Source: Oceanospirillum maris DSM 6286
Lineage (GTDB): Bacteria; Pseudomonadota; Gammaproteobacteria; Pseudomonadales; Halomonadaceae
Length of the DNA stretch: 64,000 bases
NCBI RefSeq assembly: GCF_000422865.1
Contig: NZ_AUGW01000013.1
Span: 62,001 to 126,000 of the forward strand
Reading direction: 5' to 3'
In this document: in pieces, positions 9,729-18,243 of the stretch
Numbering within the stretch: position 1 is the first letter of the stretch
Layout: each line of letters opens with the position of its first letter
Notes under the pieces: model-generated
Database searches by the model: none
What the model saw: only the letters and a program-made list of their open reading frames with translations
What the model was told of the DNA's origin: nothing
Program-made: the position numbers and the translations under genes

Positions 9729-10604
9729 TTAGTGATTGCGCTGAATCACATAGCGTGCCAGCTCTCTCAACAGGTGGGCTTCTGGGCCAAAGGATTCAAG
9801 GGCCTCTAGTCCTACTTCAACTAATTCATGTGCTCTTTTTTTCGCTTCAGATAAACCTAGTAATGCGGGATAGGTTGGCTTATGCAGAGCCGCATCGGCA
9901 CCCGTTTGTTTACCCAGTGTTGCGGTGTCACCTTCAATATCAAGGATGTCATCCTGAACTTGAAAGGCCAATCCTAAAGCCTTGGCATAAACGGTAAGCT
10001 GTTTAAGCTGTGTATCATTTGCACCACCGGCTATTGCACCCATGCGTACACTGGCGCAGATAAGCGCGCCGGTTTTATGGCGATGCATGTTTTCTAGCGC
10101 GGTCACATCAATGGCTTTTCCTACCGATGCTAAATCAATCATCTGCCCTGCGACCATACCTCTTGCGCCACTGGCCAAGGTTAGCTCTTCAAGTAGCTGC
10201 GGCAAATGGGCTAGATTATGATGGTTAAGCAGTGCTGCAAAGGCAGAGGTCTGTAAGGCATCTCCGGCCAAAATAGCGGTGGCTTCATCAAACTGAATAT
10301 GACAAGTCGGTTGACCTCGACGCAGGTCATCATCGTCCATCGCTGGTAAATCATCATGTACCAGTGAGTAAGCATGAATCAGCTCAATGGCAACAGCGGT
10401 GGCATCGGCTGATTCAATAGCCCCTGTAATGGCTTTGCAGGCGGCGTACGCTAAAACAGGGCGAAATCGTTTGCCGCCATTAAATACGCTATAACGCATC
10501 GCTTGAAGAAGCTGGTCAGACGCTGATGATGGTGCTGACAAGGCTGAATCCAGCTGTTGATCCGCGCGTGCTATCAAAGGTTTGAGTTGGTCTTGGATAC
10601 TCAC
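9729..10604 (-). CDS. ispA: Polyprenyl synthetase, farnesyl-diphosphate synthase
   Basis: The protein has 291 residues. The first aspartate-rich motif is DDLPAMDDDDLRRGQPT and the second is DDILDIEGDT. The enzyme condenses IPP with DMAPP and GPP to make farnesyl diphosphate for quinone side chains and undecaprenyl phosphate. It lies 9 bases downstream of xseB and upstream of dxs in one operon. Chain length could be geranyl or farnesyl; the context favours IspA. Confidence 0.95.
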   Translation of the reverse strand: MSIQDQLKPLIARADQQLDSALSAPSSASDQLLQAMRYSVFNGGKRFRPVLAYAACKAITGAIESADATAVAIELIHAYSLVHDDLPAMDDDDLRRGQPTCHIQFDEATAILAGDALQTSAFAALLNHHNLAHLPQLLEELTLASGARGMVAGQMIDLASVGKAIDVTALENMHRHKTGALICASVRMGAIAGGANDTQLKQLTVYAKALGLAFQVQDDILDIEGDTATLGKQTGADAALHKPTYPALLGLSEAKKRAHELVEVGLEALESFGPEAHLLRELARYVIQRNH

Positions 10605-10613
10605 GTTGGGCTA

Positions 10614-10856
10614 TTATTCCGTTAAGGTATGAGACGATAAAGGCGCTTCATTCAATTGACCGCTTTGTTCTAAAAGCTGGCTGACTTTCTGCTCAGCGCT
10701 TGATAGGCGAGTTTGGCAGTCGCGAATTAAACGAATGCCATTTTCAAAAGCCTTCAGAGATTCCTCTAATGGCAAGTCTCCGGCTTCAAGCTGAGTGACG
10801 AGAGATTCCAGTTCAGCCATTTTACCAGCAAAATCTGTTGCTTTGGATTGCGCCAT
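10614..10856 (-). CDS. xseB: Exodeoxyribonuclease VII small subunit
   Basis: The protein has 80 residues from ATG 10856, preceded by GGGAG; a GTG directly before it is also in frame. FAGKMAELESLVTQLEAGDLPLEESL and the FENG-I-L pattern are the XseB family signature; it is an all-helical protein. It binds XseA to form the single-strand-degrading exonuclease VII. It is the first gene of the xseB-ispA-dxs operon. Confidence 0.93.
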   Translation of the reverse strand: MAQSKATDFAGKMAELESLVTQLEAGDLPLEESLKAFENGIRLIRDCQTRLSSAEQKVSQLLEQSGQLNEAPLSSHTLTE

Positions 10857-11229
10857 CACTAAACTCCCAGAATAAACCGGCAGACGTTACCGGAGAATAT
10901 CCATTGGTTCAATAGCCAAAAAAATACAAATCTTTTTCCGATTATAAACACTATTTAAATCAATGGGTTGTAAATTTGTTAGCGACTTGCATATAAGAAA
11001 GCTCTACTCTGTGCTCTCTAAGGGGCGTATCTCTTTTTGGAAAGCCATTCAACCCTTGAGGAAAAGCCGCTATTATACGGCCAAGTACTGAGAAATTGCA
11101 TAATGTTACAAAGGCGTAAAAACCAAAGACACATGCTAACTCTTCGTAAAGACTGTTGTTAGACCTGATTTTTCAGGCCCATTCGGTTAGAGCCATCAAT
11201 TTTGTGAACAAGGAACCAAGGAGTTCTCT
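10857..11229. other. Intergenic region between xseB and pomA (373 bp)
   Basis: AT-rich divergent control region with no credible reading frame. It holds a perfect -10 for leftward transcription at 11072-11077 and a good AAGGAG ribosome binding site for pomA at 11217-11222. I could not find a convincing rightward promoter, including a FliA (flagellar sigma) type site. Confidence 0.5.
11072..11077 (-). promoter_or_regulatory. Candidate -10 box for the xseB operon
   Basis: TATAAT reads on the minus strand about 215 bases before xseB. No clear TTGACA lies 16-18 bases upstream, so this is a partial promoter call. Confidence 0.35.
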
Positions 11230-12006
11230 GTGGATATAGCAACCCTACTTGGTATTATCGGTGCCGTAGGTATTGTCGCAATGGCGATGATTCTTGGCGG
11301 TGACCCCGTTATTTTTCTTAATGTACCCTCCATGCTGATTGTTATTGGTGGGTCTTTATTTGTTGTGCTAGCAAAATTTAGTCTTGGCCGATTTCTTGGC
11401 GCAGTGAAAGTTGCTGCAAAAGCATTTGCTTTCAAACTTGAATCGACAGAAGAGATTATTGGTATCTTGGTTGATGTTGCTCAAGTGGCGCGCAAGGGTG
11501 ATTTACTGGCGCTAGAAGATAAAGATGTTGATAACAAATACTTGAAAAACGGTATGCAGCTACTCGTTGACGGTCAAGACCGTGAAGTGGTTCGTACTAT
11601 GCTGAGTAAAGACCGTGCAATGACATTGGAGCGTCATAAGTGGGGTGCCAAAGTGTTCACCGCTATTGGTGATGTAGGCCCAGCAATGGGTATGATCGGT
11701 ACTTTGATCGGCTTGGTTCAGATGCTGTCTAACATGGATGACCCTAAATCAATTGGCCCTGCAATGGCTGTGGCGCTACTAACAACGCTTTACGGTGCTA
11801 TGTTGGCGACGATGATTGCGATTCCTATTGCGGATAAATTAACACTGCGAATGACAGAAGAAGCTCAGATTCAGTCTGTGATTATTGATGCTTTATTAGC
11901 GATTCAGTCTGGGCAAAATCCGCGTGTTATCGAAGATATGCTGCGTACTTACCTGCCTGCGGGCGTTCGTGAAGATGCCTCTTTTGACCAGCCTGCTCCG
12001 GAATAA
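11230..12006 (+). CDS. pomA: Flagellar motor stator protein PomA (MotA family)
   Basis: The protein has 258 residues, starting at GTG after CAAGGAGTTCTCT. It has two N-terminal helices, a cytoplasmic loop containing the charged segment VVRTMLSKDRAMTLERH, and two C-terminal helices with VGPAMGMIGTLIGLVQM. This is the four-helix ExbB/MotA architecture of the ion-channel stator subunit. Together with PomB it forms the torque-generating stator in the inner membrane. The partner sequence and the marine-type context favour sodium coupling (PomA) over proton coupling, but that is inference. Confidence 0.93.
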   Translation: MDIATLLGIIGAVGIVAMAMILGGDPVIFLNVPSMLIVIGGSLFVVLAKFSLGRFLGAVKVAAKAFAFKLESTEEIIGILVDVAQVARKGDLLALEDKDVDNKYLKNGMQLLVDGQDREVVRTMLSKDRAMTLERHKWGAKVFTAIGDVGPAMGMIGTLIGLVQMLSNMDDPKSIGPAMAVALLTTLYGAMLATMIAIPIADKLTLRMTEEAQIQSVIIDALLAIQSGQNPRVIEDMLRTYLPAGVREDASFDQPAPE

Positions 12007-12081
12007 AAGTAGGCTTCAGGGTTGGCCTCTCGTATTAATACGGGCGGCCAGTAGGCACTTAAGACATTCAGGGTTTATCGT

Positions 12082-13002
12082 ATGAGTGATGATGTAGAAG
12101 AGTGTGATTGCCCCCCTCCGGCTGCCGCGTGGGTAATGACCTTTGCAGATTTGATGTCTCTGCTGATGTGTTTTTTCGTCTTGTTGCTGTCATTCTCCGA
12201 GATGGATGTCACCAAGTTCAAGCGTTTGGCCGGTGAGCTATCCAAAGCGTATGGCATTCAGCGCCAGATTCAGGCAAATGATATTCCTATGGGAACGAGT
12301 GTCATTTTGCAGAATTATTCCCCAGGCAAGCCTGAGCCAAATCCGTTGGAAATTATTCAGCAGAAAACCACCGAGTTTGAGCCTAACCTGCGTACGGAGA
12401 GTGTGCAAACAATCACTGAGCAAGAGGTTGAAACTCAGGCTGATGCTGAGGCGATTGCTCAGCTTTTAAAAGAAGAGATAGAAGAAGGAAAAATTCAGGT
12501 CGAAACTCGAAGACGCAATATTATTATTCGTGTTGAAGAGAAAGGCTCGTTTTCACCGGGTAGCGCAACTTTATCTGAGCAGTTTGAATTGGTCATGGAT
12601 AAAATCCGGCAGGCGTTGGCATCAACTCCTGGGAAGATCACTATTGAAGGGCATACCGATGATATTCCCATTAATACGGATCGTTTCCGCTCGAACTGGG
12701 ATCTTTCAGCGGCTCGTGCAGCTTCAGTTGCCTTTGAGCTTGAGTTAGATGATCTTGTTGACCCTTCTAGGATGAAAGTTATTGGCTATGCCGATACTAA
12801 ACCTTTAGTGTCCAATGACAGCCGTGACAGCCGTGCTAAGAACCGTCGCGTCGAGATTATTGTTGATCAAGGATTCAGTGAAGAAAATGGCGCTATCAGC
12901 TTCTTAAATGAACAGAATGAAGAAGCAAAAGAGGAAGGCGGAGAAGTTAATATGGAAATTGAAGAGCGGCTGTTTGAGTTAAAGCCTGACGAAGTTTTCT
13001 AG
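12082..13002 (+). CDS. pomB: Flagellar motor stator protein PomB (MotB family)
   Basis: The protein has 306 residues. A short N-terminus is followed by one helix, FADLMSLLMCFFVLLLSFSE, whose Asp23 is the ion-binding aspartate of the stator. The C-terminal OmpA-like peptidoglycan-binding domain includes ITIEGHTDDIPI and SNWDLSAARAASVA. The CxC before the helix and the long linker resemble sodium-type PomB. The gene lies 75 bases after pomA and is followed by a terminator. Confidence 0.93.
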   Translation: MSDDVEECDCPPPAAAWVMTFADLMSLLMCFFVLLLSFSEMDVTKFKRLAGELSKAYGIQRQIQANDIPMGTSVILQNYSPGKPEPNPLEIIQQKTTEFEPNLRTESVQTITEQEVETQADAEAIAQLLKEEIEEGKIQVETRRRNIIIRVEEKGSFSPGSATLSEQFELVMDKIRQALASTPGKITIEGHTDDIPINTDRFRSNWDLSAARAASVAFELELDDLVDPSRMKVIGYADTKPLVSNDSRDSRAKNRRVEIIVDQGFSEENGAISFLNEQNEEAKEEGGEVNMEIEERLFELKPDEVF

Positions 13003-13055
13003 CCTTACTCTATAAGTTGATTTGACGGTTTGTTTTAATAGACCGTTTTCAAAGC

Positions 13056-13090
13056 CCCTCAGTTGTGATTTTCATGCTGAGGGTTTTTTT
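13056..13090 (+). terminator. Terminator of pomAB
   Basis: A 7-bp stem CCCTCAG/CTGAGGG is followed by seven T residues. Confidence 0.75.
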
Positions 13091-13262
13091 ATGCCATAGC
13101 TGTTTAAGTGGCATAGCTGTCTAGGCGGCAGAGAAGTATAGAAATAGCTAAGAGCAATAGAGGGAACGGGCAATATAGGGCGTAAATCGTTATTATAGAA
13201 AAGATAATGACAAATGAATAGATATAAAAAGAAAATAGAGAGATCAAACAGAAGGGAAAAAA

Positions 13263-13338
13263 TGGTGGCCGGAGACGGAATCGAACCGCCGACACGAGGA
13301 TTTTCAATCCTCTGCTCTACCAACTGAGCTATCCGGCC
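13263..13338 (-). tRNA. tRNA-Phe(GAA), copy 2
   Basis: A 76-base gene with encoded CCA. The anticodon loop TTGAAAA sits on a GAGGA/TCCTC stem, giving anticodon GAA. The D-loop TTGGTAGAGC and T-arm GGTTCGATTCC are canonical. It is identical to the copy at 13565-13640 and is the last gene of the four-tRNA operon; TTTTTT follows the CCA. Confidence 0.96.
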
Positions 13339-13379
13339 GGTGAAGCATATGCGGATCTTTTTTGAAACTAACACGTTTA

Positions 13380-13455
<76 letters not shown>

Positions 13456-13477
13456 ACATAACGCTTTAAGCAAAAGA

Positions 13478-13552
13478 TGGCTGGGGTACCAGGATTCGAA
13501 CCTGGGAGTGCCGATACCAAAAACCGGTGCCTTACCGCTTGGCTATACCCCA
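13478..13552 (-). tRNA. tRNA-Gln(UUG)
   Basis: 75 bases with encoded CCA. The acceptor is TGGGGTA/TACCCCA, with the typical U1-A72 pair of glutamine tRNAs. The anticodon loop reads TTTTGGT, giving anticodon TTG. The D-arm GCCAAGCGGTAAGGC is typical of tRNA-Gln. Confidence 0.95.
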
Positions 13553-13564
13553 ACAAAACTTTTT

Positions 13565-13640
13565 TGGTGGCCGGAGACGGAATCGAACCGCCGACACGAG
13601 GATTTTCAATCCTCTGCTCTACCAACTGAGCTATCCGGCC
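13565..13640 (-). tRNA. tRNA-Phe(GAA), copy 1
   Basis: 76 bases with encoded CCA, anticodon GAA, identical to the gene at 13263-13338. It is first in the operon, with the promoter immediately upstream. Confidence 0.96.
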
Positions 13641-13650
13641 AACGAGGCGT

Positions 13651-13679
13651 ATTAAACTAAAAACTCTTTTTCTCGTCAA
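13651..13679 (-). promoter_or_regulatory. Sigma-70 promoter of the tRNA operon
   Basis: On the minus strand TTGACG (13679-13674) is followed after exactly 17 bases by TTTAAT (13656-13651). The discriminator ACGCCT is GC-rich, as in stringently controlled stable-RNA promoters. Transcription would begin just before the first tRNA-Phe. Confidence 0.8.
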
Positions 13680-13715
13680 CCCTTTTTTGAAAAAAAGTTA
13701 AAAAAATACAGTCGC

Positions 13716-14003
13716 TTATTGGTCTTTTACGTTTTCTGGTGGGGTGTACCCAGCTACAGGCTCCAAATCATCTGCGTTTGCGAAGAACTTGTCCATTTCG
13801 GCGCTTAAAAAAGCACGAGATTCTGGACTCATCATATTAAGGTGCTTCTCATTAATCAGCATGGTTTGATACTTCATCCATTCCTGCCATGCCTGCTTGG
13901 AGACACTGTTTAGAATCTCTTGTCCTTTCTTTCCCGGAAATGGAGGCAGAATTAATGCTTCAAGTTCCTGTTGGTATTTTTTGCAAAAGATCGTGTGGCT
14001 CAT
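13716..14003 (-). CDS. yggX: Fe(II)-trafficking / oxidative damage protection protein YggX
   Basis: The protein has 95 residues. The start MSHTIFCKKYQQE and the conserved QTMLINEKHLNMMSPESR and AGYTPPE segments match YggX closely, including the single conserved Cys7. YggX protects iron-sulfur clusters and is linked to iron supply. It lies 52 bases downstream of mutY, whose product contains a 4Fe-4S cluster; mutY-yggX is a widespread pair and probably an operon. Confidence 0.95.
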   Translation of the reverse strand: MSHTIFCKKYQQELEALILPPFPGKKGQEILNSVSKQAWQEWMKYQTMLINEKHLNMMSPESRAFLSAEMDKFFANADDLEPVAGYTPPENVKDQ

Positions 14004-14055
14004 AAGGTTAAGTCTCTTTTATTGTCTTGCGTGTATTGGGGATACTGAACAGATT

Positions 14056-15198
14056 TCAACCGTGCAGTAATTTATAAATAGGCCCAGGTAGACCGATACT
14101 ATCTGGCTGTTCTGGCTTGTACCAGCGCTGGCCTTGCTCTCTAACGCCCTGCTCAATCTGTTTGCTCTCATTCTTTGTTAGATGGCAGAGATAAATATCG
14201 GCTTTTAGGGTGAAATGAGAGAACTTGTGCTCAAGGGACTGTTTTTCAATGCTGACCGGCTGCTGGTTTAGCAATTGCTCTGTTTCATCCGCATCTGGCA
14301 GGCTCCACAGGCCGCCCCAAATTCCCGTTGGTGGACGCTGTAGTAATAGATAGCCGCGCTCGTTATCTCGTAATAGATAAAGTGTGCTGTGGCGCACGGG
14401 ATTAATTTTCTTCGGTTTGGATGCGGGGAAGTCATGCTGACTGGCGGTGGCTCTTGCCGCGCACCAATCTTGAATTGGACACTGCTCACATTTAGGGTTC
14501 CGGCGGGTGCAAACTAAGGCTCCCAGATCCATTACGGCTTGAGTATAGGCTTGGCTCTGATTATTTGATGCTTGGCTTGAGCTGTTTGGCTCTGGGTTTG
14601 GGCTGTTTGGCTCTGGGTTTGGACTGTTGGAGGCATTGGTATTGGGAGTAGCGGTGTTGGGAGTATAGTGCTCAGCCAATTGCCAAAGTACCTTTAACGT
14701 TTTGCTTTGCCCCGGCCAGCCTGGTACGCAGTGTAGTCGTGCTAAAAAACGCTTTACGTTGCCATCAAGAATGGCTGCTGGGGTATTGTATGCCTGTGCC
14801 ACAATGGCCGCTGCAGTTGAGCGGCCAATACCGGGTAGGGTTTCCAATACGACGGCATCATTGGGGAATTCCCCGTGATATTTTTCTGTGATCTGCTGGG
14901 CGCATTTATGTAGATTTCTTGCCCGAGCGTAATAGCCAAGCCCTGTCCAAAGGTGCAGCACGTCATCAATATCTGCCTTTGCGAGCTGCTCAATGGTTGG
15001 AAAGCGTTGTGTAAACGCCTCAAAATAAGGAATAACCGTGCTCACCTGTGTTTGTTGCAGCATTACCTCTGATAACCAGACTTTATAGGCCGTTCTGTTT
15101 TTCTGCCAAGGCAGAGATTTACGCCCATGTTGGCTATACCAGTTTAAAAGTGCATCGGATATTGCTTGAGCATTATGGAGAGTAACGGACAGATCCAA
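14056..15198 (-). CDS. mutY: A/G-specific adenine glycosylase MutY, with repeat insertion
   Basis: The protein has 380 residues. The helix-hairpin-helix with catalytic Asp is seen in LPGIGRSTAAAIVAQAY and AILDGNVKRFLARL. The iron-sulfur loop is Cys-x6-Cys-x2-Cys-x5-Cys (CTRRNPKCEQCPIQDWC), and the C-terminal part is the Nudix-like domain that reads 8-oxoG. MutY removes adenine mispaired with 8-oxoguanine. An unusual 30-residue Asn/Pro/Ser-rich insertion holding two SPNPEPN repeats lies between the catalytic core and the iron-sulfur loop (residues about 180-215). It precedes yggX in the same orientation. Confidence 0.95.
   Translation of the reverse strand: MDLSVTLHNAQAISDALLNWYSQHGRKSLPWQKNRTAYKVWLSEVMLQQTQVSTVIPYFEAFTQRFPTIEQLAKADIDDVLHLWTGLGYYARARNLHKCAQQITEKYHGEFPNDAVVLETLPGIGRSTAAAIVAQAYNTPAAILDGNVKRFLARLHCVPGWPGQSKTLKVLWQLAEHYTPNTATPNTNASNSPNPEPNSPNPEPNSSSQASNNQSQAYTQAVMDLGALVCTRRNPKCEQCPIQDWCAARATASQHDFPASKPKKINPVRHSTLYLLRDNERGYLLLQRPPTGIWGGLWSLPDADETEQLLNQQPVSIEKQSLEHKFSHFTLKADIYLCHLTKNESKQIEQGVREQGQRWYKPEQPDSIGLPGPIYKLLHG
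14581..14622. repeat. Two perfect 21-nt tandem copies inside mutY
   Basis: Copies lie at 14581-14601 and 14602-14622, with a partial third to 14630. They encode the SPNPEPN heptapeptide twice in the linker before the iron-sulfur loop, so the frame is kept. Confidence 0.9.
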
Positions 15199-15240
15199 AG
15201 GTGCCTACCTGCTTGACTGAATGTTGATGGATGGTCGACA

Positions 15241-15269
15241 TTAAAAAGGGCCAGCAAAAGCTGACCCTT
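15241..15269 (-). terminator. Terminator of asmA
   Basis: A 10-bp stem with one mismatch (15246-15255 with 15260-15269) and an AAAA loop (TTTT on the minus strand) is followed on the minus strand by TTTTTAA. Confidence 0.7.
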
Positions 15270-15356
15270 CTCTTCATTCTATTCTATTCTACTTTATTGA
15301 TCATTCTAACGGCTTTGATTCTAAAAGCGTATCACTGAGAATATACCGTGAATGGC

Positions 15357-17540
15357 CTAGAATAAGCTTTTCAGTTTATCTTTTAATTTATCTTCCGCTT
15401 TTTGACGGGCAGCCCGCTTTTCTTCCTCTAGCTTAGCTTTTAGGCGTGCTTTCTCTGCATCGGCCTTTTCCTGTAAGCGAGCCTTCTCTGCGTTAAATGC
15501 TGCTTTGGCTTCGTTCTCTGCTATTTTTCCTAGGGTATCGCCAATAGCGCTACTGTCTAAACCGCAGTCGATATCAAAGGGGGTACCGTAGCTACCTTTG
15601 CAGGCTACTGGCCAGCGAACAGATTTAAAGTTGCTATTAACGGTACAGGCGGTGTCGCTAGCATCGGTGATTTGAGCCCCTAAGTTGTAGTTAAAGCGTT
15701 CCTGCGGCAGGTTCAAGTCGCCATAGCCGGTCAACATAATACCGGGGGTTGCGATGGTCATATCTTTATTGCTGCCCACGCCATTGGTAAAGACCATGCT
15801 GCCTTTTAGTGAGGTAAAGTCTGTATTGGCAGACCACTGATTAGTGTTAGATCTACCTAGGGCGGTACACATCTCTTTTGCAATATTGGTGTGTAAGAAC
15901 GCGCCATTTCTTACATCAAAATCAACCTGACCATTCAAGTGACTTATCAGCGTTGAAACGCGGTTTGTTTGTGTGGTGATGTTGGCGTTAGCAAACACTG
16001 CACCGGTTACATCTTCAAACTCTGCCATCTGCGCCAAAATCGGTGTGATCTGCACGCCTTGTGTTGCATGTTTGAAGCGGATTGTAAGAGGAACTGGGCG
16101 CACATCGACGGTTGCTGTGTTGGTGATGCTACCACCATAAAGTTTAGCATTGGCTTTATTAAGGTTAACCACCCCATTTTTGGCGATAACGGCCAGTTGA
16201 ATATCAGAAATATCCAGTTTTTTAATGGTTAGCTGATTTAGGTTGATTTGGGCATCGGCATTAAGGGTTTTAATCAGCTCAACTGGCAGTAGGTCAGTTT
16301 CAGGTGCTGATTTTGCGGTGCTGTCACCGGTGGGGGCTGCTGCATCGTCTTCATCTTCGCCTTCTTTAACCGGAGGTAAATAATGATCGGCATTCAATTT
16401 GTCGATATTAAGGCGAGCCACAATGGCTTGGCTGGCTAATTGAATGGAGGCATTACCTTTAACCGTGGTGTCATCAAGCTGAATCGTTAGCTGTTTAATA
16501 GCAGCCGCTTTTGTGGATGCGTCAAAGTTAGCAGCTAGGGCGACGTGCTGCATCGCATCTTGGCGAGCCATTTCCGGTAGTACAATCTCCAGCTGAGCCA
16601 ATAGCGCTTTTAAATTAAAGCTGGAAACCTGCAAGCTCCCCTTAATAATAGGTGCTTTGGTCAGCTGTGTGATCTGGGTACTCAGTGCCATAGTCACGCC
16701 GTTAACACTTAGCCGTTTGGCAGAGAAATTGGCGCTATCGTGCTTAAGATTCGCTTCGGCATCCGCTTGTAGGCTTAATGTTGCTTTGTTTCCGGGGATT
16801 AACGGTGAGTTGGCATTCAGTTGCAGGTCAAGATTGCTTAGCTTAAAGGCTTCGTTTTCAAGGTCTGCTCGCAGGTTGGCGGTTAGCTTTAGGTGGGCAT
16901 CAAGCTGTGGGTTTTGGCTTGATAGCTGAGTTGAAAAGCTGATTGGGAAGCTTTCACCTAGGGTGATGTTATCACTGGTCAGTGTTAAATCTTTAACCGC
17001 AAAGTGCAAATCTTGCTGTTGGTCGGTAAAGGTGAGTTGAGCCTTGTTAAGATCGATACCGCCGATCAAGATCGTCGGTAATGTTGTTGGCTGTGTTGAG
17101 CTACTTTCCTGTGGGGCCGGTTCTGATGTCGCCGCATCACTTTCTGGAATTAATGCCTGCCAGTTACCACGACCGTTTTTATCCACAACCAAGTCAGCCT
17201 GCAAACGATCCACAAGAATGCGGTCGACCTCAACGGAGCCAGACAATAGCGGCATCACTTTAACCGAGACACTCATCTGTTCTAGCGATGCTAGGGTGGT
17301 ATTCGTGTTATCCGGTAGTTTGACGGCGACCTGATTGATGTTGATGCCGATGCGCGGATAAATCATCACATTCAGCTCACCATTAATCTCTAAGGGAACC
17401 CCCGCGTCTTGGGCGGCGGCTAAGATTTGAGGTTTAAACTGGTTAGCATCAAAAAATTGCGTTAAGTAAACAGCGAGACCGGCTAATAGCAAGACTGCAA
17501 AGCTTACTAAATAGATGATAGATCTTATTAATAATCGCAC
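15357..17540 (-). CDS. asmA: AsmA family envelope protein
   Basis: The protein has 727 residues. A single N-terminal membrane helix (IIYLVSFAVLLLAGLAVYL) is followed by the AsmA opening FFDANQFKPQILAAAQ and GVPLEINGELNVMIYPRIGI, a long repetitive beta-rich domain, and an AsmA C-terminal domain ending near DIDCG. A charged coiled coil (residues about 680-727, Glu/Lys/Ala-rich) forms the tail. AsmA-like proteins are TamB-type bridges implicated in lipid transport or outer-membrane protein assembly. The protein is anchored in the inner membrane with its bulk in the periplasm. The gene is probably monocistronic. Confidence 0.9.
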   Translation of the reverse strand: MRLLIRSIIYLVSFAVLLLAGLAVYLTQFFDANQFKPQILAAAQDAGVPLEINGELNVMIYPRIGININQVAVKLPDNTNTTLASLEQMSVSVKVMPLLSGSVEVDRILVDRLQADLVVDKNGRGNWQALIPESDAATSEPAPQESSSTQPTTLPTILIGGIDLNKAQLTFTDQQQDLHFAVKDLTLTSDNITLGESFPISFSTQLSSQNPQLDAHLKLTANLRADLENEAFKLSNLDLQLNANSPLIPGNKATLSLQADAEANLKHDSANFSAKRLSVNGVTMALSTQITQLTKAPIIKGSLQVSSFNLKALLAQLEIVLPEMARQDAMQHVALAANFDASTKAAAIKQLTIQLDDTTVKGNASIQLASQAIVARLNIDKLNADHYLPPVKEGEDEDDAAAPTGDSTAKSAPETDLLPVELIKTLNADAQINLNQLTIKKLDISDIQLAVIAKNGVVNLNKANAKLYGGSITNTATVDVRPVPLTIRFKHATQGVQITPILAQMAEFEDVTGAVFANANITTQTNRVSTLISHLNGQVDFDVRNGAFLHTNIAKEMCTALGRSNTNQWSANTDFTSLKGSMVFTNGVGSNKDMTIATPGIMLTGYGDLNLPQERFNYNLGAQITDASDTACTVNSNFKSVRWPVACKGSYGTPFDIDCGLDSSAIGDTLGKIAENEAKAAFNAEKARLQEKADAEKARLKAKLEEEKRAARQKAEDKLKDKLKSLF

Positions 17541-17575
17541 AGTTATTTCTTCCCTGTGGTTAACGGTTAAGTGAC

Positions 17576-18019
17576 TTACGGCGCTTCAAAGAGATAAGTA
17601 TCACCGTCGGCTTTTAGTGGATAGCCCATGCGTTGCAAAATAATAAGGTCCTGCGCCATCAGGGCATCAGCGGGCACACGAAGTGCTTTATTTTCAGCTT
17701 GAGCGGCCTCTAAAACCAGTTGAAGCAAGCGGCTACCCACACCGCGGCGGCGGGTTATTTTTCGGACACAGAGATGGCTGATATCCCAAAAGGTGCCTGT
17801 TTTAGTGATGACCGCTGCAGCAATTAAGCGTTCATTAAATAGGCCGCAATAAAGCGCCTGCTGCGGATCTGCCAAAATATGGCTGACAAACGCTGGCGCA
17901 GAGTTTGCCCCCTTGATTTGAGTACGGCGTTCAGGCTGAGCGTCGGCATAAATTTTTTCTAACTGCTCTAATCGAGCTTTGTCTGGGTTATCCGTCACGA
18001 CAGTCAACAAAACAGGCAT
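17576..18019 (-). CDS. GNAT-family protein resembling PanM/PanZ
   Basis: The protein has 147 residues. The acetyl-CoA binding motif is RRRGVGSRLL (RxxGxG/A). The segments FNERLIAAAVITKTGT and HLCVRKITRRRGVG closely resemble E. coli PanM (YhhK), which binds acetyl-CoA and promotes maturation of PanD, the aspartate decarboxylase of pantothenate synthesis. The N-terminal 50 residues differ, so it may instead be a general N-acetyltransferase. No pan gene is nearby. It shares orientation with asmA, 35 bases upstream. Confidence 0.65.
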   Translation of the reverse strand: MPVLLTVVTDNPDKARLEQLEKIYADAQPERRTQIKGANSAPAFVSHILADPQQALYCGLFNERLIAAAVITKTGTFWDISHLCVRKITRRRGVGSRLLQLVLEAAQAENKALRVPADALMAQDLIILQRMGYPLKADGDTYLFEAP

Positions 18020-18197
18020 ACAGCGTCTCCAAAAGATAAAAAGGACTCTGGCTTAAGGCATAATAGGGTAGTTTGGCCATGATAGGTGTCACTTGAGATG
18101 TCACTTGATAGCTATCAAGGCCATAATAAAACACACAAGGCGATAATAAAGCACAGAGTTTGCTGAAGTATTGTAGCGGATAGCGGGGCAGATTCTC

Positions 18198-18203
18198 TAT
18201 AAT
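18198..18203 (+). promoter_or_regulatory. Candidate -10 box for hisBHF
   Basis: TATAAT lies 41 bases before the hisB ATG. No good -35 hexamer is at 16-18 bases; TTGTAG lies 21 bases upstream. Confidence 0.4.
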
Positions 18204-18243
18204 TCACTTTTTTCTGATCATAAGCAGCCCTCCGGAGAATAGC

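Noticed and set aside
10930..11130. FliA (flagellar sigma) promoter for pomAB
   Set aside because: TAAA and CCGAT-like pieces exist but not with the 15-base spacing and full GCCGATAA match.
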